From Cryobacterium sp. HLT2-28 (lineage in GTDB: Bacteria; Actinomycetota; Actinomycetes; Actinomycetales; Microbacteriaceae): a stretch of 64,000 nucleotides of DNA. Made by a program: the position numbers and the translations under genes. This document shows, piece by piece, positions 24,619 through 32,587 of the stretch. The stretch is taken from assembly GCF_004402495.1 (NCBI RefSeq), contig NZ_SOFH01000021.1:62001-126000 (forward strand). The letters are read 5' to 3'. The notes beneath the pieces were generated by a model, which was not told the DNA's origin, did no database searches, and saw only the letters and a program-made list of their open reading frames with translations. How positions within the stretch are numbered: position 1 is the first letter of the stretch; the number at the start of each line of letters is the position of its first letter.

Positions 24619-26286
24619 TCAGTCGAATTCGGCCACGCGGAGGCTGAGCCACAGGGTGAGTGTGTCGTCGGGGTTGCCGAGGTCGACGCCGAACAACTCG
24701 CGGGCGCGGCGCAGCCGGTAACGGAGCGTGTTCTGGTGCACCGAGAGCAGGTCGGCCGTCACAGCGGAATCCCGGGAACAATCAAGGTAGGTGCGCACCG
24801 TGCGCGCGTATTCGGTGCCGGTGCCGGCATCCAGTTCACGGATGCGCCTGGCCACGGGGGAGACCAACCGGGGCGTGTCCCGGAAGACCTGGGCAAGCTC
24901 CAGCAGGGTCAGCTGGCTGCGGGCATCCCGCGCGCTCGCCACCCGGCCTCCTCCTGGTCTGCCGCCGACCAGCAGGAGCACCAGGTCGGCGTCCTGGCGC
25001 GACCGGGAGATGCCGCCGAGGGTGGGCATCGACGATCCGACCGCGGCGCGCACCGTGATCCCGAACGCGGACCCGGACCGCGCTACCACACGCTCCGCCA
25101 CCGCCTCGACCTCGGCCGGTGCTGACCCGGCCTGCCCGCCGAAAAGCGCGTAGATCGTGGTGCCGATGACGACGCACTCCGAGCCAGGCTGGTGTGCCTC
25201 GCACTGGATGGCGATCAGGTCGATCATCCGCAGCAGACGGATCTCGTCGCCGGTCGGCGCGAGCTCGGGCTGGAAGGCGAGCACCACGAACGGCCCGGCC
25301 GGGTCGAGGCCCAGCTGGGAGGCCAGGAGACGCGAGTCGTCGCCGCCCTCGAGCAGGCGCCGCAGCAGTTCGGCGCGTTGCTGTCGGGCCAGGTCGGCCG
25401 TGCTCCGGGCTCGGAGGAGGTGCAGGGCGGCCATATCGGCGGCGCGTTCCAGCGCGCGCTCGGCATCCGCGTCCAGGTCCCCGGCCGCGTCGACGACCCA
25501 GATCGACCCGAGCGGTTGCGCGCCGGCGCGAACGGCCACGGCGAGGCGGTCGAGGCCCGGTGTGAGCCCCGGCACCCGCACGGCGCCCGGTGCGCGGAAC
25601 ACCGCCGCGTACTGGGCCGCGTTCTCCGGCAGGTCCGGTACCCGTCGGCCGAGGATTCCCTCGCGCCGATCGGCGTCGATGATCTGCCCCGGCACGGTCG
25701 AGTAGGCCAGGATATGCGTCTGGAGGTCTTCGATCGCCGTGGCGCCGCCGATCATCGCGGCAATCGCGTTCGCCAGGGCGAACAGGTCGCCCACCGGTGT
25801 CGCCGAGAGGGAGCTGTCGGCCTCGCTCGCACTGGTCAGAGCGGAGTTGACCAGGGTGTCCACCTGGCGCCAGTCGAGTTCGTCGTCCACCACCAGAAGG
25901 GCCACACCTTCGGCGTCCGCCACCGCGGCGAGGGTGTCGACGGCCAGGCCGAGCGACTTCACAATGACCGCGCCGAATCCCCGGCGGGCGGCGTCGCGCA
26001 CGATCCGGGGTGAGTCGGCGTCGGTCGGGTGCACTCCGATACCGAGCAGGATGCCGGCATGCGGGCCGGGCGAGACGCTCAAGGGATCGAACAGGGTCGG
26101 GCTGGTCAGCGGCAACCGGAGCGAGCTCGGCCGTGAGGCCAGCCGCAGTCCCGACCCGTCGAGCACCGCCAGCAGCTCGGACACACCGATGCCGCCCGCC
26201 GGGGATTCCCGTGCATCGACCACGGCCGCAGCCACGGCCGCAGCCACGGCCGCAGTTGTGGAATGGGGTGTCCGTGATGGTCGCAT
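24619..26286 (-). CDS. PucR-family transcriptional regulator
   Basis: A 555-residue regulator. An N-terminal PucR-type sensor domain (IGVSELLAVLDGSGLRL... to about residue 130) is followed by a GAF/GGDEF-like middle. The C-terminal PucR helix-turn-helix reads TVRTYLDCSRDSAVTADLLS, then VHQNTLRYRLRRARELFG. PucR-type proteins control purine, amino-acid or allantoin metabolism and often activate a divergent operon. Here it diverges from the GNAT/racemase/ABC operon, with a palindrome in the 55-base gap. The N-terminus contains a VAAA repeat encoded by 12-bp tandem repeats. The ATG at 26286 was chosen because the longer in-frame extension crosses the divergent gene. Confidence 0.88.
   Translation of the reverse strand: MRPSRTPHSTTAAVAAAVAAAVVDARESPAGGIGVSELLAVLDGSGLRLASRPSSLRLPLTSPTLFDPLSVSPGPHAGILLGIGVHPTDADSPRIVRDAARRGFGAVIVKSLGLAVDTLAAVADAEGVALLVVDDELDWRQVDTLVNSALTSASEADSSLSATPVGDLFALANAIAAMIGGATAIEDLQTHILAYSTVPGQIIDADRREGILGRRVPDLPENAAQYAAVFRAPGAVRVPGLTPGLDRLAVAVRAGAQPLGSIWVVDAAGDLDADAERALERAADMAALHLLRARSTADLARQQRAELLRRLLEGGDDSRLLASQLGLDPAGPFVVLAFQPELAPTGDEIRLLRMIDLIAIQCEAHQPGSECVVIGTTIYALFGGQAGSAPAEVEAVAERVVARSGSAFGITVRAAVGSSMPTLGGISRSRQDADLVLLLVGGRPGGGRVASARDARSQLTLLELAQVFRDTPRLVSPVARRIRELDAGTGTEYARTVRTYLDCSRDSAVTADLLSVHQNTLRYRLRRARELFGVDLGNPDDTLTLWLSLRVAEFD
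26220..26255. repeat. Three 12-bp tandem repeats inside the PucR gene
   Basis: Unit CCACGGCCGCAG at 26220-26231, 26232-26243 and 26244-26255. On the coding strand it gives repeated Ala-Ala-Val-Ala near residues 12-24 of the regulator. Because the unit is 12 bases, copy changes would keep the frame. Confidence 0.9.
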
Positions 26287-26306
26287 ATCGATCACCGTAG
26301 TCGCCG

Positions 26307-26324
26307 ATTGTGCCACGCGACAAT
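26307..26324. promoter_or_regulatory. Palindrome in the divergent PucR/GNAT gap, candidate operator
   Basis: ATTGT-8-ACAAT, perfect arms, centred between the two divergent starts. The PucR-type protein is the likely binder (inference). Confidence 0.45.
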
Positions 26325-26389
26325 GAAAAACCACTATCTTCATGCTGCACGACGACGACACGGCGGTTCCGGGTGGCCACACTGGAACA

Positions 26390-27256
26390 ATGTTGCACAG
26401 CCTCGAAGTCAGCCCCGTCGTCCGCCAGGCGCAGGACGCGGCGGCCCGTGCCGCAGCGCTCGCCGGCGTGCGGGTGGGCGACGAGTCGGAGCTGGAGCGC
26501 CTCCGCGAGGTCGAAGCACTGCTGGTCACGGTGTGGGGCACCACGCAGCACGGCGCCCCGATCCCGACCGACCTGCTCCGGAGCATCAGCCACGCCGGCT
26601 GCAACGTCACGGTGGCCTACACCGGCGAGGGGGTCCTCTGCGGTGCCGCCGTGGCGATCGTGTCACCGGGCAACGCCGGGATGTACTCGCTCATCGCGGG
26701 AGTCCTTCCGGGCCTGGGCGACGCCGGCGTCGGGTTCGCGCTCAAACAGCACCAACGGGCCTGGGCTCTCGCCCGGGGGATCGACACGATGACCTGGACC
26801 TTCGACCCACTGGTGAGCAGGAACGCCCGGTTCAACCTCACGAAACTGGGCGCGCACGCGGAGGAGTACCTCAAGGACTTCTACGGCCCGATGGCGGACG
26901 AGATCAACGCGAACGACGAGAGCGACCGGCTCGCGGCGATCTGGCCCCTGACGAGCCCGGAGGCGGTCGCCTGCAGCGAGGGTGCCCCCCTCGCCACGGA
27001 ACTGCCGGCCTTCACCCCGGACCAGGTGCGCGCCACCGGCCCGGACGGCCACCCCAGCACGGTCCAGGCAGCCGGGTCGACCTGGTGCCGCGTGCCGACC
27101 GACATCGTCGCGCTCCGGGTCAGGGACCCCGGCGAGGCCGCCGCCTGGCGGACCGCGACCCGCACACTCTTCACCACGGCATTCGCCTCCGGGCTCGCCG
27201 CCCACGGGGTCACCCGATCCGGCTGGTACCGGCTCGCAACCAAAGGACAGCAATGA
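26390..27256 (+). CDS. GNAT-superfamily acyltransferase (COG3375-like), partner of the racemase
   Basis: A 288-residue predicted GNAT acyltransferase with the COG3375-type pattern. GEGVLCGAAVAIVSP and GMYSLIAGVLPGLGDAGVGFALKQHQRAWALARGIDTMTW form the acyl-CoA region, followed by WTFDPLVSRNARFNLTKLGAHAEEYLKDFYG. Relatives sit beside N-succinylamino-acid racemases and acylate amino acids. Here it overlaps the racemase gene by four bases (ATGA at 27253), strongly implying a joint task such as N-succinylation or N-acetylation of a D-amino acid. The start could also be ATG 26342, 48 bases earlier; I kept 26390 because similarity begins there. Acyl donor and acceptor are inferred. Confidence 0.82.
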   Translation: MLHSLEVSPVVRQAQDAAARAAALAGVRVGDESELERLREVEALLVTVWGTTQHGAPIPTDLLRSISHAGCNVTVAYTGEGVLCGAAVAIVSPGNAGMYSLIAGVLPGLGDAGVGFALKQHQRAWALARGIDTMTWTFDPLVSRNARFNLTKLGAHAEEYLKDFYGPMADEINANDESDRLAAIWPLTSPEAVACSEGAPLATELPAFTPDQVRATGPDGHPSTVQAAGSTWCRVPTDIVALRVRDPGEAAAWRTATRTLFTTAFASGLAAHGVTRSGWYRLATKGQQ

Positions 27257-28362
27257 GAATCGAAAACATCGAACTGCGCCGCGTCACCCTCCCACTGGTG
27301 AGCCCGTTCCGCACCTCGTTCGGCACCTCGACGGAACGCGAGACCACTCTCGTGCGGGTCAGCACCGCCGACGCGGAGGGGTGGGCGGAATGCGCCGCCG
27401 AACCTGACCCCCTTTACAGCCCCGAATTCCTCGACGGAGCCGACCTGGTCATCCGTGACCACCTCGTGCCGCGGCTGCAGGCGCTGGGAGACGCGCTCAC
27501 CGCCGAACATGTGGCCACCGCCCTCGCCCCGGTCAAGGGACACCCGATGTCCAAGGCCGTGCTCGAGACGGCCATTCTCGACGCCCAGCTCAAGGAGACC
27601 GGGGTCTCCTTCGGCCGGTACCTCGGCGCCGTGCACGACACGGTGCCGGCCGGCGTCTCGGTGGGCATCATGGATTCGCTGGACGAACTGCTCGACGCGG
27701 TCGCCGGTTACCTCGCCGAGGGGTACCTGCGGATCAAGCTGAAGATCGAACCGGGCTGGGACCTGCTGCCCGTTCGCGCCGTGCGGGAGCGCTTCGGTGA
27801 CGAGATCCTGTTGCAGGTCGACGCCAACACCGCCTACAGCCTCGCGGATGCCCGCCACCTCGCCCGTCTCGACCCGTTCGACCTGCTCCTGATGGAACAG
27901 CCGCTCAAGGAAGACGACATCCTCGGCCACGCCGCCCTCGCCAGGCTGATCAAGACCCCGATCTGCCTCGATGAATCGATCGAGTCCGCCCGGGACGCGG
28001 CGGCGGCGATCACGCTCGGCGCGTGCAGCATCATCAACGTGAAGCCGGCCCGGGTCGGCGGCTACCTCGAGGCCAGGCGCATCCACGACGTCGCGGCGGC
28101 CCACGGAGTCCCCGTCTGGTGCGGCGGCATGCTTGAAACCGGCATCGGGCGGGCCGCGAACGTCGCCCTGGCCGGCCTGCCGAACTTCGTGTTGCCGGGG
28201 GACACCTCCGCCTCCAACCGCTACTACGCCCAGGACCTCACCGCCCCGTTCGTGCTCGAGGACGGTCACCTGCGGGTGCCCACCGGGCCCGGCATCGGCG
28301 TCGACGTTCTGCCCGACGTGCTCGCCGACGTCACGACGGCCAGGACCGACATCAGGTTCTAG
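27253..28362 (+). CDS. N-acyl/N-succinyl amino-acid racemase, o-succinylbenzoate synthase family
   Basis: A 369-residue enolase-superfamily enzyme of the NAAAR/NSAR/OSBS group. It has the capping N-terminus LPLVSPFRTSFGTSTERETT, catalytic Lys in RIKLKIEPGWD, metal ligands in LQVDANTAY, LLMEQPL and ICLDESI, and the second catalytic Lys in IINVKPARVGG. The barrel ends with GMLETGIGRAANVALAGL. Such enzymes can racemise N-acyl amino acids or make o-succinylbenzoate for menaquinone. No men genes are nearby, whereas a coupled acyltransferase and an amino-acid transporter are, so N-acyl-amino-acid racemisation is the better reading. The ATG overlaps the GNAT stop. Confidence 0.92.
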   Translation: MRIENIELRRVTLPLVSPFRTSFGTSTERETTLVRVSTADAEGWAECAAEPDPLYSPEFLDGADLVIRDHLVPRLQALGDALTAEHVATALAPVKGHPMSKAVLETAILDAQLKETGVSFGRYLGAVHDTVPAGVSVGIMDSLDELLDAVAGYLAEGYLRIKLKIEPGWDLLPVRAVRERFGDEILLQVDANTAYSLADARHLARLDPFDLLLMEQPLKEDDILGHAALARLIKTPICLDESIESARDAAAAITLGACSIINVKPARVGGYLEARRIHDVAAAHGVPVWCGGMLETGIGRAANVALAGLPNFVLPGDTSASNRYYAQDLTAPFVLEDGHLRVPTGPGIGVDVLPDVLADVTTARTDIRF

Positions 28363-28443
28363 CGCGCCGTCACGTTCGTCCCACGTCTGTTCCGCTGCAT
28401 CAGTTTCGCCCTACCCCGCGCCACCCCAGTCAGGAGAGCACGA

Positions 28444-29373
28444 ATGAAGATTGACAAACGAACCGGCCGGTCCGTTCTGCTGGCAGCCTCGATCGGGGTC
28501 ACCGCGGCGCTGGTGCTGGCGGCGTGCTCCGCCTCGGGCACCTCGCCGGCGCCGCAGGCGCCGTCCACTGCCGACGTCGACGCTGCCGCGGCGGCGGCGC
28601 TGCCGGCGAAGTACAAGGACGCAGGCACCATCAAGGTCGCCTCCGACATCCCGTTCCCGCCGATGGAGATGTTCGACGACAACCAGATGCTCACCGGGTT
28701 CGACTACGACCTCGCCCAGGCCATCGGCGCCAGACTCGGCGTGACGATGGAACTGCAGACCCAGGCCTTCGACAGCATCATCCCCTCGCTCCAGTCCGGC
28801 AAGCACGACGTGATCATGTCCGGAATGAACGACACCCCCGAGCGCCAGAAGACGATCGACTTCGTCGACTACTTCCACGCCGGGTTCTCCATCCTCGTGC
28901 CCGCAGGGAACCCCGGCAAGATCGCCACGGTGCTCGACCTCTGCGGCAAGGACGTCGCCGTGCAGAAGGCGACCGTGCAGGCCGAGATCCTGCGCGGCTA
29001 CGACGCCGAGTGCACGGCGGCCGGCTCCGGCCCGATGAAGATCGCCGAACTCCCACTGGAGACGGACGTGCAAACGGCGGTTCGCTCAGGAAAGGCCATC
29101 GCCGATGTCGTCGATTCCGCCGTCGCCTCCTACGCGGCCCAGACCGCGGGCGGCGGGAAGCTGTTCGAAGTCGTGCGCGACCCGGCCAACCCGGCCGGCT
29201 ACAACCCGGTCTACACCGGCATCGGCGTGCTCAAGAAGGATTCCGGGCTGAGCCAGGCCCTGCTGCTCGCATTGCAGGCTGTCGTGGCCGACGGCTCCTA
29301 TGCGGAGATCCTGAAGAAGTACGACATGGGCGACTACGCCGTCGACGCTGCCGGCCTCAACCTCGGGTCGTGA
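28444..29373 (+). CDS. Polar amino-acid ABC transporter substrate-binding lipoprotein
   Basis: A 309-residue SBP_bac_3 protein with a signal peptide ending in lipobox LAAC (about residue 23), then a low-complexity linker. The ligand-binding fold carries KVASDIPFPPMEMFDDNQ, LTGFDYDLAQAIGARLG and MSGMNDTPERQKTIDFVDYF. Conserved Arg and Asp for the alpha-amino/carboxyl group are present in these motifs. It is the first transporter gene after the racemase (81-base gap, AGGAGA site before the ATG) and delivers substrate to the permease four bases downstream. The operon suggests an amino acid that then passes to the acyltransferase/racemase pair. Confidence 0.92.
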   Translation: MKIDKRTGRSVLLAASIGVTAALVLAACSASGTSPAPQAPSTADVDAAAAAALPAKYKDAGTIKVASDIPFPPMEMFDDNQMLTGFDYDLAQAIGARLGVTMELQTQAFDSIIPSLQSGKHDVIMSGMNDTPERQKTIDFVDYFHAGFSILVPAGNPGKIATVLDLCGKDVAVQKATVQAEILRGYDAECTAAGSGPMKIAELPLETDVQTAVRSGKAIADVVDSAVASYAAQTAGGGKLFEVVRDPANPAGYNPVYTGIGVLKKDSGLSQALLLALQAVVADGSYAEILKKYDMGDYAVDAAGLNLGS

Positions 29374-29377
29374 CCGG

Positions 29378-30361
29378 ATGACGCAGGCAACCCTGACCGG
29401 GTCAGGCCGTGCCCCCGCCGGCCCGGCGGTCGAGATCGACCCGGATGACATCGTCGCCGTGCCGCTCCGGCATCCGTGGCGCTGGATCCTCGCCGTCTTC
29501 CTGCTGATCGGATTCGTGAGCCTCGGCATCTCGCTCTGGCAGAACGAGAACATCGACCACCCCACGATCACCGAATTCATCTTCAACCCCCGGATCCTCA
29601 GTGGCGTCGTGCTCACCATCATGCTCACGGTCGTCGCCATGCTGGTGTCCTCCGTGCTGGGGGTGCTGCTCGCCGTGATGCGGCTCTCGAACAACCCGGT
29701 GATGAACACCCTGGCCTGGCTCTACGTCTGGGCGTTCCGTGGCACCCCCCTGCTGATCCAGATCGTGTTCTGGGGCTATCTCGGGCTGCTCTACTCTCAG
29801 ATCTCGATGGGCATCCCGTTCACTGATTTCACGATCTTCTCCGTCGACACGAACACGCTGATCCCGGCCCTCACGGCCGGGCTCCTCGCCCTCACCCTGA
29901 ACCAGGCCGCCTACTCGGCGGAGATCGTGCGCTCCGGCATGCTCTCCGTCGATGAGGGCCAGTACGAGGCCGCCTACTCGGTCGGGATGAGCCCGGTCTT
30001 CACCCTGTTCAAGGTGGTCCTGCCCCAGGCGATGCGGGTGATCATCCCGCCGATGGGCAATGAGACGATCTCGATGCTCAAGAACACCTCCCTGCTGTCG
30101 GTCATCGCCGTGCTCGAGCTCTACACGGTCGCCACCCAGATCTCCTCCCAGAATCTGCGCCAGGTCGAGCTGCTCCTCGTCGTGAGCTGCTGGTATCTCT
30201 TCCTCACCTCTGTGCTGTCGATCCCGCAGTACTACCTCGAGCGCTACTACGGCCGAGGCAAGGCCCGGAGCCTCCCGCCGACCCCGTTCCAACGACTCCG
30301 CGCCGCTCTCCGGCGCACCCCGATCAACACCCACCGCACCGACAGTCAGGACGCCTCATGA
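29378..30361 (+). CDS. Polar amino-acid ABC transporter permease
   Basis: A 327-residue HisM-type permease. A cytosolic N-terminal extension of about 35 residues precedes six or so transmembrane helices. Family motifs are WAFRGTPLLIQIVFWGYLG, the EAA-loop GQYEAAYSVGMSPVFTLFKV, and VLPQAMRVIIPPMGNETISM. The extra first helix around residues 37-57 makes it longer than the 222-residue permease at 5764-6432. It starts four bases after the binding-protein stop and overlaps the ATPase start by four bases, so the three transporter genes are translationally coupled. Confidence 0.92.
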   Translation: MTQATLTGSGRAPAGPAVEIDPDDIVAVPLRHPWRWILAVFLLIGFVSLGISLWQNENIDHPTITEFIFNPRILSGVVLTIMLTVVAMLVSSVLGVLLAVMRLSNNPVMNTLAWLYVWAFRGTPLLIQIVFWGYLGLLYSQISMGIPFTDFTIFSVDTNTLIPALTAGLLALTLNQAAYSAEIVRSGMLSVDEGQYEAAYSVGMSPVFTLFKVVLPQAMRVIIPPMGNETISMLKNTSLLSVIAVLELYTVATQISSQNLRQVELLLVVSCWYLFLTSVLSIPQYYLERYYGRGKARSLPPTPFQRLRAALRRTPINTHRTDSQDAS

Positions 30362-31209
30362 CCGGAGCAGGCCCAGGCACGTCCGTGGCGACCTCGCGAG
30401 CGACAACCGCGAGTCTCGCCTCCGAGCCGGATGCCCACGGGGTTGCGGTCGAACCGCTGCTCAGTGCCCTCAAAGTGCGCAAAAGCTACGGCGGAGTGGA
30501 GGTGCTGAAGGGCATCTCGCTCGCCGTGAACCCGGGGCAGGTCATGTGTCTCCTCGGGCCGTCGGGTTCGGGGAAGTCCACGTTCCTGCGCTGCATCAAC
30601 CACCTCGAGCGCATCGACGGCGGCCGGATCTCGGTCGGCGGTGAACTCGTCGGCTACGCCCAGCGCAAAGACCGCATCTTCGAGATGAACCCTCGCGAGG
30701 TTGCCAGGCAGCGTCGAGGGATCGGCATGGTCTTCCAGCGCTTCAACCTCTTCCCGCATATGACCGCGCTCGAGAACATCACGGCCGCACCGATCGGGGT
30801 GCGCCGGATCTCCAAACAGATCGCGAAGGACCGCGGCCTCGAACTTCTCGACCGTGTGGGCCTGGCCAGCCTGGCCCAGTCGTATCCGGCCCAGCTTTCC
30901 GGTGGGCAGCAGCAGCGCGTCGCGATCGCCCGCGCGCTGGCCATGGATCCCCAGCTGCTCCTCTTCGACGAGCCGACCAGTGCCCTGGATCCCGAACTCG
31001 TCGGCGACGTGCTGGACGTGATGCGCACCCTTGCCGCGGACGGAATGACCATGGTCGTCGTGACCCACGAGATCGGCTTCGCCAGGGGCGCTGCCGATGT
31101 TGTGGTCTTCATGGACGGCGGGGTCGTCGTCGAGTCCGGGCCGCCGGCCGAGGTGCTCGACAACCCGCAGAGTCCGCGCACCCGGGCATTCCTGGACAGT
31201 GTGATCTAG
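30358..31209 (+). CDS. Polar amino-acid ABC transporter ATPase
   Basis: A 283-residue ATPase: Walker [10 protein letters not shown] (about residues 72-80), Q-loop [13 protein letters not shown], signature LSGGQQQRV, Walker [16 protein letters not shown] and switch His in VVTHEIGFA. It has an extra 35-residue N-terminal tail before the ABC domain. The ATG overlaps the permease stop. Together with the two preceding genes it forms a complete importer, the second polar amino-acid importer in this window. Its partner genes differ from those of the cystine-like system, so the substrates are probably different. Confidence 0.93.
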   Translation: MTGAGPGTSVATSRATTASLASEPDAHGVAVEPLLSALKVRKSYGGVEVLKGISLAVNPGQVMCLLGPSGSGKSTFLRCINHLERIDGGRISVGGELVGYAQRKDRIFEMNPREVARQRRGIGMVFQRFNLFPHMTALENITAAPIGVRRISKQIAKDRGLELLDRVGLASLAQSYPAQLSGGQQQRVAIARALAMDPQLLLFDEPTSALDPELVGDVLDVMRTLAADGMTMVVVTHEIGFARGAADVVVFMDGGVVVESGPPAEVLDNPQSPRTRAFLDSVI

Positions 31210-31288
31210 AAAGGGTCGACCTCGAACCGTCGCCGGAGTACCGTGACAACTGGGTGCGGGCTCACCGCGGCCAGAAGACGGAGTCGTC

Positions 31289-32242
31289 ATGTCGTCACTG
31301 ACAAACTACGGCCAGGCGATCGCATCGACCACCATCGCGCTTCAGGAACTGCTGACCTCTCCGCCGGTCGGGTTGCAGGCCACCATTCGGGCGCCCGGCG
31401 AGGCCCGGACCGGCCTGACCGGGGCGTCCGTGAACCTGTTCCTCTACAGCGACGGCCTGATCAGCTACCGTGAGGCCAGCACCCAGCACGGCCCGAGCCG
31501 GGTCATCGCCGAGCTGCACTACCTGGTCAGCGCTTTTCCCGCGGACGACGGAGACACGGATGCCGCCAGCCACCGGGCCTTCGGCGCCGCCAGGGCCGCG
31601 ATCGAGCGGCACCCGGTGCTCACCGTGCCGGTCGGGTCGGCGGACAGCCTCCAGGTCTGGCTCACCTCGTCGCCTCTTACCGCCGAGTCGCTCACCGCAC
31701 TCTGGCTGGCGTCAGGGGCGCCGCTGCGGTTGTCCTTCGGGGTGATGGCGTCGTTCACCCTCGACGCGGCCGAACGGGTCGCCGTGGTCGGCACGGTGCA
31801 CGACGTCGTGCAACTCGCCGGGGCGGGGGCGATCGCCGTGTTCAGCGGCACGGATGCGGCGGCGAAGGCGGCCGCGGCGGCATCCGTGGCGCAGGAGCTG
31901 GGCAAGGCCCTCGTGACAGTGCCGCTCGCCTCGATCGTCAGCCGCGACATGGACGAAACCGAGCACAATCTCACCGCGCTGTTCGAACAGGCCGAGCACC
32001 GGGGGGCTGTCCTGCTGATCGACGAGGCCGAGGACCTGTTCGGCGTGCGCCCGGAGGTGCTCGACATCGACGACCCATACTCCGCGATCGAGATCGGCCA
32101 GGTTCTGGACCGGCTCGGCCGGTCGCCGAGCGTCGTGATCATCGCGATCCGGGACTCGGCCGGCGATGAGCTGGCCGACCGCGCCAGGGTCGAAGTGCGG
32201 TTCCCCGACGAGGGGCAGGCCGACCCGGCACCGGCCGGTTGA
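31289..32242 (+). CDS. Pvc16/DUF4255 domain fused to a degenerate AAA+ domain, orphan contractile-injection-like protein
   Basis: A 317-residue two-domain protein. Residues 1-115 match the DUF4255/Pvc16_N pattern of contractile injection systems: NLFLYSDGLISYREAST, ELHYLVSAF and AFGAARAAIERHPVLTVP. Residues 165-310 look like the AAA+ ATPase of the same systems (Pvc15/Afp15 type): DETEHNLTALFEQAEHRGAV, then LLIDEAEDLFGVRPEV. Walker B DE (245-246) is intact. The P-loop is not: SGTDAAAK (186-193) keeps the first Gly and the Lys but has lost the Gly-Thr-Gly core. No sheath, tube, baseplate or spike gene is near. Start ATG 31289, with GACGGAG upstream. The role is unknown. Confidence 0.75.
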   Translation: MSSLTNYGQAIASTTIALQELLTSPPVGLQATIRAPGEARTGLTGASVNLFLYSDGLISYREASTQHGPSRVIAELHYLVSAFPADDGDTDAASHRAFGAARAAIERHPVLTVPVGSADSLQVWLTSSPLTAESLTALWLASGAPLRLSFGVMASFTLDAAERVAVVGTVHDVVQLAGAGAIAVFSGTDAAAKAAAAASVAQELGKALVTVPLASIVSRDMDETEHNLTALFEQAEHRGAVLLIDEAEDLFGVRPEVLDIDDPYSAIEIGQVLDRLGRSPSVVIIAIRDSAGDELADRARVEVRFPDEGQADPAPAG

Positions 32243-32245
32243 GCC

Positions 32246-32251
32246 TACGCT
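32246..32251 (+). promoter_or_regulatory. -10 element of a leaderless promoter for the small gene at 32258
   Basis: TACGCT ends 6 bases before the ATG at 32258, directly after the stop of the preceding gene. Confidence 0.5.
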
Positions 32252-32257
32252 GGCTGT

Positions 32258-32548
32258 ATGCCCTCGTTCCGCATCGAAATGACCATCGGCGCGGTGAAAC
32301 CGGGTGTCGCCCCGCAGTCCGTGCTCCCCGCCGCAGCCGCCGCGGCCGCCGCGCTGACCACCGTGGAGGCCTCCGACCTGGCCGTCGTGGCCGGTGCGGC
32401 CCGGGCGACCGTGCGGTTCAGCGCAGACGACCCGTCAGACGCGCTCCGGATCGGGCACGCCGTGCTCGTCGCCACCGGCAGGGTGGCCGATCCGCAGTCC
32501 TGGCGGGTGACCGAACGGATCAGAGGTCGCTGGCTCCCGGTGCGCTGA
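32258..32548 (+). CDS. Small protein of unknown function
   Basis: A 96-residue soluble protein with a beta-strand start (MPSFRIEMTIGAV), an alanine-rich helix, a strand VVAGAARATVRFSADDP, a helix SDALRIGHAVLVATG and a strand SWRVTERIRGRWLPVR. The pattern suggests a small alpha/beta fold, but I recognise no family. It has its own leaderless-type promoter 6 bases before the ATG, so it need not be an operon partner of the Pvc16/AAA gene just upstream. It is convergent with the DUF429 gene (39-base gap). Confidence 0.65.
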   Translation: MPSFRIEMTIGAVKPGVAPQSVLPAAAAAAAALTTVEASDLAVVAGAARATVRFSADDPSDALRIGHAVLVATGRVADPQSWRVTERIRGRWLPVR

Positions 32549-32587
32549 CCCGCCCGGCGGCGCTCAGGCGCCCAGGCGCACCGCGGT

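Noticed and set aside
27253..28362. menC for menaquinone synthesis
   Set aside because: The family includes o-succinylbenzoate synthases, but no other men gene is near and the coupled acyltransferase and amino-acid importer favour N-acyl-amino-acid racemase.
31289..32548. A contractile injection system or prophage cluster around the DUF4255 gene
   Set aside because: Neighbouring genes are an ABC transporter, a small unknown protein, DUF429 and a sugar porter; no tail, sheath or baseplate genes are visible.
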